This document shows, piece after piece, positions 44,370 to 53,640 of a stretch of 64,000 nt of DNA. Within the stretch, counting starts at the first letter, position 1. The number at the start of each line of letters is the position of its first letter. This stretch comes from Micromonospora tulbaghiae. Its GTDB lineage: Bacteria > Actinomycetota > Actinomycetes > Mycobacteriales > Micromonosporaceae. Position numbers and translations under genes: made by a program. The notes beneath the pieces are model-generated. The model saw only the letters and a program-made list of their open reading frames with translations. It ran no database searches and had not been told where the DNA came from. Location of the stretch: NCBI RefSeq assembly GCF_900091605.1, contig NZ_FMCQ01000008.1, positions 1-64,000 of the forward strand, in the 5' to 3' direction.

Positions 44370-45083
44370 GTGGAGCTCCTGCTGCTCGTGACCGCGCGGG
44401 CCGGTGAGCCGTCGGCGGTGCTGCCGGCACTCGACCTGCTGCCACACTCGGTTCGCACCGCACCCCGCGACGTCCGCACACTGGTCTCCGGCCCGACCCC
44501 GGACGCCGTCCTGGTGGACGCCCGCTCCGAGTTGAGCGAGGCGCGTGCCACGTGCCGGATGCTGCACGCCACCGGGCTCGGCGTACCGCTCGTCGCGGTC
44601 GTCACCGAGGCCGGGCTGATCGCGCTGAACGCGGACTGGGGCGTCGACGACGTGATCCTGGCCGGCGCCGGGCCGGCCGAGGTGGAGGCTCGCCTGCGGC
44701 TCGCTGTGGGCCGGCTCAGCAACGCCACCGCGGGCGCCGGCGGCTCGATCCGGGCCGGCGAGCTGAACATCGACCCGGACACGTACGCCGCGAAGCTGAA
44801 GGGCCGGCCGCTCGACCTCACGTACAAGGAGTTCGAGCTGTTGAAGTTCCTGGCCCAGCACCCGGGGCGGGTGTTCACCCGGGACCAGCTTCTGCGCGAG
44901 GTCTGGGGCTACGACTACTTCGGCGGCACCCGGACGGTGGACGTACACGTGCGGCGGCTACGCGCCAAGCTCGGCTCGGAGTACGAGTCGATGATCGGCA
45001 CCGTCCGCCAGGTGGGCTACAAGTTCGTCGTCCCGCCGTCGCGCTCGCTGCCGGAGTCGGAGCCCGCCCCGCTGCCGGTCTGA
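44370..45083 (+). CDS. glnR: GlnR-like orphan response regulator
   Basis: 237 residues, OmpR family. The receiver-like N-terminal domain (1-120) retains an Asp ([10 protein letters not shown]) but lacks the usual acidic pair and Lys pattern, as in GlnR. The winged helix (about 140-225) has [57 protein letters not shown] 44370 follows GGAGGTGATC. No kinase is adjacent. Synteny with mycobacterial Rv0818 near mshD and pst genes supports GlnR. Expected role: global nitrogen control. Confidence 0.85.
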   Translation: MELLLLVTARAGEPSAVLPALDLLPHSVRTAPRDVRTLVSGPTPDAVLVDARSELSEARATCRMLHATGLGVPLVAVVTEAGLIALNADWGVDDVILAGAGPAEVEARLRLAVGRLSNATAGAGGSIRAGELNIDPDTYAAKLKGRPLDLTYKEFELLKFLAQHPGRVFTRDQLLREVWGYDYFGGTRTVDVHVRRLRAKLGSEYESMIGTVRQVGYKFVVPPSRSLPESEPAPLPV

Positions 45084-45106
45084 CCGCCCACGCCCCACCT
45101 CGCTAG

Positions 45107-45134
45107 AGGGCACTTTTCTCGTATGCCCTTTTTG
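45107..45134 (+). terminator. Intrinsic terminator with T-run after glnR
   Basis: AGGGCA (45107-45112) pairs with TGCCCT (45124-45129) over an 11-nt loop and is followed by TTTTT. A further nested structure lies downstream: GCCCGA (45134-45139) with TCGGGC (45171-45176), and CAGCCA (45145-45150) with TGGCTG (45156-45161). The region is AT-richer than most of the window. Confidence 0.8.
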
Positions 45135-45225
45135 CCCGATCAGTCAGCCATATCCTGGCTGCCGGAATTGTCGGGCTTAAGGGGGCGACGGTGCGCGCGG
45201 TTACCACGGGGGCGACGAACGGCCG

Positions 45226-46089
45226 GTGCCGCTGATGCGGGGCTCGACGCTGCGCGCCGCCGGGCTCGTGACCGTCGTGCTGGCCGGCCTGCTCGGTTCG
45301 GCGTTCGCGCTGGGCCGCAGCCTGGTGCCCGACCCGCATCCGTCGGCCGCCGGCGTCGCCACCACGCTCAACGGGCCGCGGTACGGCGAGCAGCCACCCG
45401 GCACCGACTTCCCCGGCGGTACGGCCAGCGCCCGGCCGAGCCCCGACGCCGCGCCGGACGCCGCCCCGGTCGAGCCCGACGGCGACGGCCCGTACGGCAG
45501 CCTGGTCGTCACCGGTTCGTCCCGGGTCGCGCTGACCTTCGACGACGGCCCCGACCCCCGCTGGACGCCGCAGGTGCTCGCGCTGCTGGCGCAGTACGGC
45601 GTGAAGGCGACGTTCTGCGTGGTCGGCGAGAACGCCGAGGCCCATCCGGACCTGATCCGCTCGATCGTGGCCGAGGGGCACACCCTGTGCAACCACTCCT
45701 GGGAGCACGACGTCGACCTGGGCAAGCGGTCCCCGGCGACGATCCGGGCCGACATCCTGCGCACGAACGACGCGATCCTGGCCGCCGCGCCGGGCGCGCG
45801 GATCGCGTACTTCCGTCAGCCGGGCGGAGCCTGGACGCGCCCGGTGGTGTCGGCTTGCGCCGACCTGGGCCTGACCCCGCTGCACTGGAGCGTGGACCCG
45901 TCGGACTGGAGGGCGCCGGGCGCGCTCACCATCGAGACGAGGATCCGCACGCAGATGGGGCCGGGGGCGATCGTGCTCATGCACGATGCGGGCGGGGACC
46001 GTTCCGGCACCGTCGCGGCGTTGCAGGAACTCCTGCCCGAGTTGCTGGGCCGGTTCGAGTTGGAGCCGCTGCCCGTCGGCACCCCGTGA
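45226..46089 (+). CDS. Exported polysaccharide deacetylase
   Basis: 287 residues from GTG 45226 (ATG 45235 is an alternative). N-terminal signal/anchor helix (about 10-30), Pro/Ala-rich linker, then a NodB-type carbohydrate esterase 4 domain. Visible motifs are TFDDGPDP, H-x3-H in CNHSWEHDVDL, RQPGG, and HWSVDPSDW ... IVLMHDAGG. Predicted N- or O-deacetylation of cell-wall or extracellular sugar polymers. Lies 142 bp after glnR behind a terminator. Confidence 0.88.
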   Translation: MPLMRGSTLRAAGLVTVVLAGLLGSAFALGRSLVPDPHPSAAGVATTLNGPRYGEQPPGTDFPGGTASARPSPDAAPDAAPVEPDGDGPYGSLVVTGSSRVALTFDDGPDPRWTPQVLALLAQYGVKATFCVVGENAEAHPDLIRSIVAEGHTLCNHSWEHDVDLGKRSPATIRADILRTNDAILAAAPGARIAYFRQPGGAWTRPVVSACADLGLTPLHWSVDPSDWRAPGALTIETRIRTQMGPGAIVLMHDAGGDRSGTVAALQELLPELLGRFELEPLPVGTP

Positions 46090-46156
46090 CGAGCGCCACC
46101 GATCGCCCGTCCCGTCCGGCGCGAACCGTGGCCGCACGGCCGCTACCGTGACTCAG

Positions 46157-47092
46157 ATGAGCACCGAGCCGACGAGTGGTCCCACAACCGACCGGATCGC
46201 CCGGGCGGACCGGCTGACGCCGGACGAGGTCGCCGAGGTGCTGGCGACGGCCCGCGCCGCCGGTGACGCCGACGGCGCCGACCCGCTCGACGAACACGTG
46301 CTGCTGCGGCTGCGCGACCCCGAGGCGCCCGCCGTGCACCTCACCGCCCGGACCACCGACGGCACCCTGACCGGGTACGCGCACCTCGACACCACCGCCC
46401 CGGCCGAGGGCGTCGGCGTGGAGATGGTCGTGCACCCGGCGTACCGGCGGCGGGGTTCCGGCCGCGCGCTGGCCCGTGGTGTGGTGGCCGCCGCGCCCGG
46501 ACCGCTGCGCGCGTGGGCGCACGGCGACCACCCGTCAGCCGCCGCGCTGGCCGTCGACCTGGGCTTCTCCCGGGCCCGGGTGCTCTGGCAGATGCGCCGT
46601 CCACTCACCGCCGAGCTGCCGGCGCCGGTCGTACCGGACGGCGTGACGCTGCGCGCGTTCCGTCCCGGCGAGGACGACGAGGCCTGGCTGGCGGTGAACA
46701 ACGCGGCCTTCGCCCAGCATCCCGAGCAGGGCAGGTGGACGCTCGACGACCTGCGCGTACGCATCGCCGAGCCGTGGTTCGACCCGGCCGGGTTCCTGCT
46801 CGCCGTCGACCCCGCCACCGGGCGGCTGCTCGGCTTCCACTGGACCAAGGTGCACGAGCGGCCGGGCTCGGCCCGGATCGGCGAGGTCTACGTGCTCGGC
46901 GTCGACCCGTCCGCCCACCGGGGCGGGCTCGGCCGGGTGCTCACCGCCGCCGGCCTGACCCACCTGCGCGACGAGCGCGGGCTGGACCGGGTGATGCTGT
47001 ACGTGGACGAGAGCAACACCGCCGCGGTCGCGCTCTACGAGCGGCTGGGCTTCGCGCGCTGGTCCGCGCACGTCAACTACCAGCTCGGCTGA
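46157..47092 (+). CDS. mshD: Mycothiol synthase
   Basis: 311 residues, two GNAT domains as in MshD. N-terminal domain VEMVVHPAYRRRGSGRALARGVV; C-terminal domain VYVLGVDPSAHRGGLGRVLTAAGLTHLR and LYVDESNTAAVALYERLGFARWSAHVNY. The WxNAAF-type core (AVNNAAFAQHPEQG) is characteristic. It acetylates Cys-GlcN-Ins, the last step of mycothiol synthesis. Its order next to glnR and pst genes matches Mycobacterium Rv0818-Rv0820. Confidence 0.93.
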   Translation: MSTEPTSGPTTDRIARADRLTPDEVAEVLATARAAGDADGADPLDEHVLLRLRDPEAPAVHLTARTTDGTLTGYAHLDTTAPAEGVGVEMVVHPAYRRRGSGRALARGVVAAAPGPLRAWAHGDHPSAAALAVDLGFSRARVLWQMRRPLTAELPAPVVPDGVTLRAFRPGEDDEAWLAVNNAAFAQHPEQGRWTLDDLRVRIAEPWFDPAGFLLAVDPATGRLLGFHWTKVHERPGSARIGEVYVLGVDPSAHRGGLGRVLTAAGLTHLRDERGLDRVMLYVDESNTAAVALYERLGFARWSAHVNYQLG

Positions 47093-47196
47093 GCGCGCGA
47101 CTGCCCGGGAAAATCGTCACAAAGGCGATGCCGGGCCGCTAGTTCACGAAATGGACAACCCTTCCTCAGCGTACGGCCACCTCGTCGGCTGAACGT

Positions 47197-47218
47197 GTTC
47201 ACCGCGCGTTCACTTGCG
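47197..47218 (+). promoter_or_regulatory. PHO box upstream of pstS
   Basis: Two adjacent 11-bp direct repeats GTTCACCGCGC (47197-47207) and GTTCACTTGCG (47208-47218) lie about 110 bp before the pstS GTG, on the coding strand. They match the PhoP-type direct-repeat unit of Streptomyces. Confidence 0.82.
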
Positions 47219-47325
47219 TCCGGCGAACCGTCCACCTGGCCCTCCTACCTTTCGTGTCAGCCGGTCAGCGCCGGCGCCCGGCACTCCGGGCGACCTGACC
47301 AAAGACGTGAAGGGAAACCCCTGAA

Positions 47326-48423
47326 GTGAAGCTCCAGCGGCACGGCGCCATCGCCTGTCTCGCTCTTACCGCGGTTCTCGGTCTCAGCGCCTGCGGCTCG
47401 GACAACAACGAGCCGGCCGGCGCCTCCGGCTCCACCGCAGCGGCGGACTGCGCGACGGGCACGCTGAACGCGCAGGGCTCCTCCGCCCAGAAGAACGCCA
47501 TGGCCGAGTGGATCAAGGCGTACCAGCAGAAGTGCGCCGGTACCACGATCAACTACGAGCCCAGCGGTTCGGGCGCCGGCATCCAGGCGTTCATCGCCGG
47601 CACCGCCGACTTCGCCGGCTCGGACTCCGCCCTCAAGCCGGAGGAGCAGCCGCAGGCCGACGCCAAGTGCGTCGGCGGCCAGGCGCTCAACCTGCCCATG
47701 GTCATCGGCCCGGTCGCTGTCGTCTACAACGTCAACGGCGCGAACGACCTCCAGTTCAGCCCGGCCACCCTGGCGAAGATCTTCGCCGGCAAGGTGACCA
47801 AGTGGGACGACCCGGCGATCAAGGCCGACAACCCGGACGCCAAGCTGCCGTCGACCGCCATCCAGGCCGTGCACCGCTCCGACGAGTCGGGCACCACCGA
47901 CAACTTCACCAAGTACCTCTCCAAGACCGCCGAGGCGGACTGGACGCTCGGCAACTCCAAGGCGTGGAAGGCCCCGGGCGGCGTCGGCGCGGCCAAGTCC
48001 GACGGTGTGGCCAGCAAGGTCAAGAGCACCGACGGCACCATCAGCTACGTCGAGTGGTCGTACGCCGAGAACTCCGACCTGAAGACGGCGAAGATCCGCA
48101 ACGGCAACGGCGAGTTCGTCGAGCTGACCGGCGACTCGGCCGGCAAGACCATCGCCGGCGCCAAGTTCGAGGGTCAGGGCAACGACCTGAAGATGTCGAT
48201 CGACTACAACACCAAGGAGGCCGGGGCGTACCCGATCGTCCTGGCGACCTACGAGATCGTCTGCAGCAAGGGCCTCGCCGCCGACAAGCTGCCGCTGGTC
48301 AAGGGCCTGCTCGGCCACGCCGCCAGCGCCGAGGGGCAGAAGGAGCTCGTCGAGCTGGGCTACGCGCCGCTGCCCGAGACCGTCCGCACCAAGGTCGAGG
48401 CCGCGGTCAAGAGCCTCTCCTGA
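47326..48423 (+). CDS. pstS: Phosphate-binding lipoprotein PstS
   Basis: 365 residues. Signal peptide with lipobox LSAC (C23). Phosphate-binding signatures GSSAQKNAMAEWI, PSGSGAGIQAFIAGTADFAGSD, LPMVIGPVAVVYN and RSDESGTTDNFTKYL. Captures phosphate outside the membrane for PstCAB. GTG start; first gene of pstSCAB. Its PHO box at 47197-47218 implies induction under phosphate limitation. Confidence 0.95.
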   Translation: MKLQRHGAIACLALTAVLGLSACGSDNNEPAGASGSTAAADCATGTLNAQGSSAQKNAMAEWIKAYQQKCAGTTINYEPSGSGAGIQAFIAGTADFAGSDSALKPEEQPQADAKCVGGQALNLPMVIGPVAVVYNVNGANDLQFSPATLAKIFAGKVTKWDDPAIKADNPDAKLPSTAIQAVHRSDESGTTDNFTKYLSKTAEADWTLGNSKAWKAPGGVGAAKSDGVASKVKSTDGTISYVEWSYAENSDLKTAKIRNGNGEFVELTGDSAGKTIAGAKFEGQGNDLKMSIDYNTKEAGAYPIVLATYEIVCSKGLAADKLPLVKGLLGHAASAEGQKELVELGYAPLPETVRTKVEAAVKSLS

Positions 48424-48464
48424 CGCTCCGACCGACACCTCCTCAACACGAAGCGAGCGAGCAG

Positions 48465-49550
48465 ATGGGTGACACCCCTCAGCGCTCGGCCCACGCCGGC
48501 ACCGGCGGGAACCCCGTGGCCACGAGCCACGAGCGACCCGCCGGTGCCTCGGCGCGTGTGGCCGAGCGCCCCGGCAACCCGGGCCGCCCCGACGGTGGCC
48601 TCGGCGGCGGCGGTGCCCTCCCCCGGGCCCGCGCCTTCGGCGCGGAACGGGCGTTCCGCGGCCTGACCCTGGCCGCCGGCACCACGGTCCTGGTGGTCAT
48701 CGCGGCCATCGCGATCTTCCTGGTCGCCAAGGCCGTCCCGGCGCTGCGGGCCAACAACGAGTCGTTCTGGACGTTCGAAGGCTGGTTCCCGAACGACGAC
48801 CCGCCGCAGTTCGGCATCGGCGCGCTCGCCTTCGGCACCGTCCTGAGCTCGCTGCTGGCGCTGCTCATGGCGGTGCCGGTCGCGCTGGGCATCGCCCTCT
48901 ACCTGTCGCACTACGCGCCCCGGCGGCTCGGCAACACCCTGGGCTTCCTGATCGACCTGCTCGCAGCCGTGCCGAGCGTGGTCTTCGGCCTCTGGGGCCG
49001 CGACTACTTCGCCCAGCCGGTGGCCGACCTGTCCGCCTGGCTGAACAGGCACTTCGGCTGGATCCCGATCTTCGGCGACGGCCCGTACGGCAACTCCATC
49101 CTGCTCGGCTCGCTGGTGCTCGCCATCATGGTGCTGCCGATCGTCACGTCGCTGTCCCGCGAGGTGTTCCGGCAGACCCCGACCGCGAACGAGGAGGCCG
49201 CGCTCGCGCTCGGCGCCACCCGCTGGGAGATGATCCGCACCGCGGTCCTGCCGTACGGGCGGCCTGGAGTCATCGCCGCGGTGATGCTCGGCCTGGGCCG
49301 GGCACTGGGCGAGACCATCGCGCTGGCGCTCACGCTCGGCTCCACGTACGCCATCTCGTTCAACATCCTGGCCAGCGGCGGCAACTCGATCGCCGCCAAC
49401 ATCGCCAACCGGTTCGCCGAGGCGAACGACACCGGCCGGGGCGCACTCATCGCCTCCGGCCTGGTGCTGTTCGCGATCACGCTGATCGTCAACATCACCG
49501 CGCGGGCGATCATCTACCGGCGGCGCGAGTTCACGGAGTCGGCCGCATGA
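48465..49550 (+). CDS. pstC: Phosphate ABC permease PstC
   Basis: 361 residues. A disordered Gly/Ala/Arg/Pro-rich N-terminal tail of about 60 residues precedes six helices. EAA-type loop: EEAALALGATRWEMIRTAVLPYGRPG. Also AVPSVVFGLWGR, a PstC hallmark. The stop overlaps pstA by 4 bp. Confidence 0.94.
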   Translation: MGDTPQRSAHAGTGGNPVATSHERPAGASARVAERPGNPGRPDGGLGGGGALPRARAFGAERAFRGLTLAAGTTVLVVIAAIAIFLVAKAVPALRANNESFWTFEGWFPNDDPPQFGIGALAFGTVLSSLLALLMAVPVALGIALYLSHYAPRRLGNTLGFLIDLLAAVPSVVFGLWGRDYFAQPVADLSAWLNRHFGWIPIFGDGPYGNSILLGSLVLAIMVLPIVTSLSREVFRQTPTANEEAALALGATRWEMIRTAVLPYGRPGVIAAVMLGLGRALGETIALALTLGSTYAISFNILASGGNSIAANIANRFAEANDTGRGALIASGLVLFAITLIVNITARAIIYRRREFTESAA

Positions 49551-50635
49551 CCACCACCCTCACCCCCCGCCGCCCGCGCCCGCCGGCCCAGCCGGCCACG
49601 CTGCGGGCGAGGCGACTTCCCGCGTACGCCGCACCGGTCATCGCCGTCGCGGCGCTGCTGCTCGCGGCGGCCCTGGTGTACGGCGCCGGCATCGGCGGCC
49701 CGGTCCTGGTAGTAGTGGTCGGCGCGCTGCTCTACCTGGCCGGTCTCTTCGTCGCGGCGAACGCGGTGGAGGGCCGCCGGTCGGCCCGCAACCGGACCTG
49801 GAGCGCGCTGATCCACTCCGCGTTCGTGCTCGCCGTGCTGCCGCTGGCCTCGGTGGTCTGGACACTCGTCAGCAAGGGCTCCGAGCGGCTGGACGCGAAC
49901 TTCTTCGGCACCTCGATGAACAACATCGGGGCGCGGGACGCCAACGGCGGCGCGTACCACGCGATCGTCGGCACGTTGCAGCAGGTGGGCATCGCCACGC
50001 TGATCACGGTGCCGCTCGGGGTGCTCTGCGCGATCTACATCGTCGAGTACGGCCGGGGCCGGTTCGCGTTCACCATCCGCTTCTTCGTGGACGTCATGAC
50101 CGGCATCCCGTCGATCGTCACCGGCCTGTTCGTGCTGGCGTTCTGGGTGCTGATCGTCTCGCCGTGGTTCAACGACGGCCGGCCGGGCTTCTCCGGATTC
50201 GCCGCCGCGCTGGCGCTGAGCGTGCTGATGCTGCCCACTGTGGTCCGATCCACCGAGGAGATGCTCCGCCTGGTGCCCGCGCCGCTGCGCGAGGGCGCGT
50301 ACGCCCTGGGCGTACCGAAGTGGAAGACGATCCTGCGGGTCGTGCTGCCGACCGCGCTGCCCGGCATCGTCACCGGCATCATGCTCGCCGTCGCGCGGGC
50401 CGCCGGCGAGACGGCGCCGGTGCTGCTCGTCGCCGGCGGCGGCGCGGCGATCAACTTCAACCCGTTCGAGAACAACCAGTCGTCGCTGGCCCTCTTCGTC
50501 TACCAGCAGGCCGGTGAGGCGTCGAAGTACTCGCCGGCACGGGCGTGGACAGCGGCGCTGACCCTCGTCGCCCTCGTCCTCGTCCTCACCGTCGCGGCGA
50601 AGTTGCTGGCCCGTCGTAACCGGCTCGGCCGATGA
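49547..50635 (+). CDS. pstA: Phosphate ABC permease PstA
   Basis: 362 residues, with a long N-terminal membrane region carrying extra helices before the six-helix core. EAA loop: [49 protein letters not shown] is the PstA counterpart of the pore helix. Coupled to pstC by an ATGA overlap; forms the channel with it. Confidence 0.94.
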   Translation: MTTTLTPRRPRPPAQPATLRARRLPAYAAPVIAVAALLLAAALVYGAGIGGPVLVVVVGALLYLAGLFVAANAVEGRRSARNRTWSALIHSAFVLAVLPLASVVWTLVSKGSERLDANFFGTSMNNIGARDANGGAYHAIVGTLQQVGIATLITVPLGVLCAIYIVEYGRGRFAFTIRFFVDVMTGIPSIVTGLFVLAFWVLIVSPWFNDGRPGFSGFAAALALSVLMLPTVVRSTEEMLRLVPAPLREGAYALGVPKWKTILRVVLPTALPGIVTGIMLAVARAAGETAPVLLVAGGGAAINFNPFENNQSSLALFVYQQAGEASKYSPARAWTAALTLVALVLVLTVAAKLLARRNRLGR

Positions 50636-50655
50636 ACCCCGGAGGTACCACCACC

Positions 50656-51432
50656 ATGGCCAAGCGCATCGAAGCCACGAACGTGACCGCCTACTACGGC
50701 GGGTTCAAGGCGATCGAGAACATCAACCTGACCGTCGAGCCGAAGACCGTCACCGCCCTGATCGGGCCGTCCGGCTGCGGCAAGTCCACGTTCCTGCGGT
50801 CGATCAACCGGATGCACGAGGTGCTGCCGGGCGCCCGGGTCGAGGGCAGCCTCACCATCGACGACCAGGACGTCTACGACCGCGACGTGGACGTCACGGC
50901 GGTCCGCCGGATGATCGGCATGGTCTTCCAGCGGCCGAACCCGTTCCCCACCATGAGCATCTTCGAGAACGTGGTGGCGGGCCTGCGGCTCAACGGCGTA
51001 CGGCGCAAGTCGATCCTGGAGGAGGCGGCCGAGCGGGCGCTCCGCTCGGCGAACCTGTGGGACGAGGTGAAGGACCGCCTCGGCAAGCCCGGCGCGGGCC
51101 TGTCCGGCGGTCAGCAGCAGCGGCTCTGCATCGCCCGTACCATCGCCGTCGAGCCGCAGGTGGTGCTGATGGACGAGCCCTGCTCGGCGCTGGACCCGAT
51201 CTCGACGCTGGCCATCGAGGACCTGATGTTCCAGCTCAAGGACAAGTTCACCATCATCATCGTCACGCACAACATGCAGCAGGCCGCCCGGGTGTCGGAC
51301 CGGACCGCCTTCTTCTCCATCGAGAAGACCGGCGATCCGGGCCGCCTGATCGAGTACGACAACACCCAGAAGATCTTCAGCAACCCGGCCCAGAAGAAGA
51401 CCGAGGACTACATCACCGGTCGCTTCGGCTGA
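50656..51432 (+). CDS. pstB: Phosphate ABC ATPase PstB
   Basis: 258 residues. Walker [11 protein letters not shown]-loop VFQRPNPFP; signature LSGGQQQRL; Walker [15 protein letters not shown]-loop VTHNM. Start ATG 50656 follows GGAGG. It powers uptake and, with PhoU, signals to the kinase. The last 20 bp overlap the 3' end of the convergent epoxide hydrolase gene. Confidence 0.96.
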   Translation: MAKRIEATNVTAYYGGFKAIENINLTVEPKTVTALIGPSGCGKSTFLRSINRMHEVLPGARVEGSLTIDDQDVYDRDVDVTAVRRMIGMVFQRPNPFPTMSIFENVVAGLRLNGVRRKSILEEAAERALRSANLWDEVKDRLGKPGAGLSGGQQQRLCIARTIAVEPQVVLMDEPCSALDPISTLAIEDLMFQLKDKFTIIIVTHNMQQAARVSDRTAFFSIEKTGDPGRLIEYDNTQKIFSNPAQKKTEDYITGRFG

Positions 51433-52618
51433 GCGGTGCGGCGAAGAACTGCCGCAGGTCGGCCACGAGCAGGTCGGGTACCTGGTGGGCCGCGAAGTGC
51501 CCGCCCCGGTCGTACGTGCGCCAGGAGACGATGTTCTTGTGGTCGCGCTCGGCGAGCGTACGGATCGACTGGAAGTCCCAGGCGAAGTTGGCGAGACCGA
51601 GCGGCACCGTTGTCGGCTCCGGCATGTCCGTTCCCCGTCCGTTCACCTTCTGCGTCGGGTGCACCACCTCTGCGTCCTCGTAGTAGTAGCGGGCCGCTGA
51701 GGCGGCCGTGTTCGTCAGCCAGTAGACGGTCGTGTGGGTGAGCACGTGGTCGACGTCGATCTGATCCCCCATCAGCTGGCCCAGCCAGCCGAGCAGGCCG
51801 ACCGGCGAGTCGGCCAGCGCGTGCGCCACGTTCTGCGGCGCGGTCGAGTGCAGCTTGTCGTAGCCGCCCTGCCGCTGCACGAAGAACTCGGCGAACGCCA
51901 CCTTGCCGCGCTCCTCCTCGGTGAGCGCGGCCAGCTCGGCCGGATCGCCGGACGGCAGGGAGAAGATCTGCGTGACGTGCACACCGAGCACGTGCTCCGG
52001 GTCGGCCCGGCCCACCTCGGGCGACACGAACGCGCCGAGGTCGTTGCCGGCCGCGCCGTACCGGTCGTAGCCGAGGCGGCGCATCAGCTCGGCCCAGGCC
52101 CGGGCGACCCGGTAGCGGTTCCAGCCGCGCTCCCGGGTCGGCCCGGAGAAGCCGAACCCCGGCACCGACGGGATGACCAGGTGAAAGGCGTCGGCCGGGT
52201 CGCCACCGTGCGCCCGCGGATCGGTCAGCGGACCGATCACGTCCAGCCACTCGGCAACGGTGCCCGGCCAGCCGTGGGTGAGGATCAGCGGGGTGGCACC
52301 GGGCTCGGGCGAGCGGACGTGCAGGAAGTGGATCCGCTGCCCGTCGATCTCGGTGGTGAACTGTGGGTACGCGTTCAGCCGCGCCTCCCACTCCCGCCAG
52401 TCGTAGGTGGTGCGCCAGCGCTCGGCCAGGCGCCGTACCCAGCTCAGCGGAACGCCGTACTCCCAGCCGGGCGCGACGGGGCCGGCGGGGGCGGCCGGGT
52501 CGGGGTCGGGAGGTAGTTCCTCGGCCCAGCGGGTCCGTGCGAGCCGGTCGGCGAGGTCGTCCAGGTCGGCCTGCGGGACGTCGATGCGGAACGGGACGAT
52601 CGCTGTGTTGTCTGCCAT
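51413..52618 (-). CDS. Epoxide hydrolase family protein
   Basis: 401 residues. N-terminal EHN-type domain ([22 protein letters not shown]), then alpha/beta hydrolase core with HGWPGT, nucleophile-elbow [15 protein letters not shown] and a C-terminal [13 protein letters not shown] with the catalytic His. Nucleophile Asp in AAGNDLG is typical of epoxide hydrolases. Divergent from a WYL regulator with a strong operator between them. Convergent overlap of 20 bp with pstB. Confidence 0.9.
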   Translation of the reverse strand: MADNTAIVPFRIDVPQADLDDLADRLARTRWAEELPPDPDPAAPAGPVAPGWEYGVPLSWVRRLAERWRTTYDWREWEARLNAYPQFTTEIDGQRIHFLHVRSPEPGATPLILTHGWPGTVAEWLDVIGPLTDPRAHGGDPADAFHLVIPSVPGFGFSGPTRERGWNRYRVARAWAELMRRLGYDRYGAAGNDLGAFVSPEVGRADPEHVLGVHVTQIFSLPSGDPAELAALTEEERGKVAFAEFFVQRQGGYDKLHSTAPQNVAHALADSPVGLLGWLGQLMGDQIDVDHVLTHTTVYWLTNTAASAARYYYEDAEVVHPTQKVNGRGTDMPEPTTVPLGLANFAWDFQSIRTLAERDHKNIVSWRTYDRGGHFAAHQVPDLLVADLRQFFAAPLSRSDR

Positions 52619-52638
52619 GCCCAGGAGCGTAGGAGGCA

Positions 52639-52661
52639 ATTAGGAACATCCCGTTCCTAAT
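52639..52661. promoter_or_regulatory. 23-bp operator between epoxide hydrolase and WYL regulator
   Basis: Perfect inverted repeat ATTAGGAAC (52639-52647) / GTTCCTAAT (52653-52661) with a 5-nt centre. It is AT-rich against the background and lies in the 63-bp gap between two divergent genes, overlapping where a promoter must lie. It is probably the binding site of the adjacent regulator. Confidence 0.85.
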
Positions 52662-52681
52662 GAACTGGCAGGATTCGAGAA

Positions 52682-53638
52682 ATGTTGGAGACCTCCGCAC
52701 GGCTGCTGCGCCTGCTGTCGCTGTTGCAGACCCCGCGTGACTGGACTGGCGCCGAACTGGCCGAGCGCCTCGCGGTGAGCACCCGGACCGTGCGCAACGA
52801 CGTGGAGCGGCTACGCGAGCTGGGCTATCCCGTACACGGCACGCGGGGCGCGGTCGGCGGGTACCGGCTGGGCGCCGGTGCGGCCCTGCCCCCGCTGCTC
52901 CTCGACGACGAGGAGGCGGTGGCGGTGGCGGTCGGGCTGCGCACGGCCGCGGGCGGCAGCGTCGCCGGCATCGAGGAGACATCCCTGCGTGCGCTGGCCA
53001 AGCTGGAGCAGGTGCTCCCCCACCGTCTGCGCCGGCGCGTCGCCGCCCTGCACACCCACACCATCCGGGTGCCGCACGACCAGCCCGGCCCGACCGTGGA
53101 CGCCGGGACCCTCAGCCTGATCGGGGCCGCCTGCCGGGACCGGGAGCGGCTGCGGTTCGACTACGTCCGGCACGACGGGACCGCCGATCGACGGGACGTC
53201 GAGCCGTACCGGCTGGTGAACTGGGGCAGGCGCTGGTACCTCGTGGCCTTCGACCCGGCGCGGGACGACTGGCGCACGTTCAGGGTGGACCGGCTCACCC
53301 CGCGTACCCCGACCGGCCCCCGGTTCGCGGCGCGCGAGTTGCCCGGGGACGTGGTGGACCGGGTCCGGCAGGGTGTCTCCTCGGCGGCCTGGCGGCACCG
53401 GGCGCGCGTCCGCGTGCACGCCCCCGCCGAGGCGGTGGCCGACCGGATCAATCCGGCCGTCGGCACTGTCGAGCCGGCCGGCGACAGCGCCTGTCTCCTG
53501 CACACCGGCGCCGACCGGCTGGAGAACATCGCGGTCTGGCTCGGCCTGCTCGACCTCGACTTCACCGTCGAGGAACCGCCCGAACTGGCCGATCTCCTAC
53601 GCACCCTCGCGGCCCGCTACCTTCGCGCCGCCGGCTGA
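52682..53638 (+). CDS. WYL-domain regulator of the adjacent epoxide hydrolase
   Basis: 318 residues, YafY type. Winged helix RLLRLLSLLQTPRDWTGAELAERLAVSTRTVRNDVERL, wing GTRGAVGGYRLGAG, WYL core RRWYLVAFDPARDDWRTFRVDRL, then a WCX tail. The 23-bp palindrome upstream suggests it controls itself and the divergent hydrolase. TTG start at 52682 gives MLETSARL; its ATG-like neighbour at 52684 is out of frame. Ligand unknown. Confidence 0.85.
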   Translation: MLETSARLLRLLSLLQTPRDWTGAELAERLAVSTRTVRNDVERLRELGYPVHGTRGAVGGYRLGAGAALPPLLLDDEEAVAVAVGLRTAAGGSVAGIEETSLRALAKLEQVLPHRLRRRVAALHTHTIRVPHDQPGPTVDAGTLSLIGAACRDRERLRFDYVRHDGTADRRDVEPYRLVNWGRRWYLVAFDPARDDWRTFRVDRLTPRTPTGPRFAARELPGDVVDRVRQGVSSAAWRHRARVRVHAPAEAVADRINPAVGTVEPAGDSACLLHTGADRLENIAVWLGLLDLDFTVEEPPELADLLRTLAARYLRAAG

Positions 53639-53640
53639 CG

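Noticed and set aside
45134-45225. Riboswitch (c-di-AMP type) before the deacetylase gene
   Set aside because: The region is structured but too short, and the conserved c-di-AMP riboswitch sequence blocks are not recognisable.
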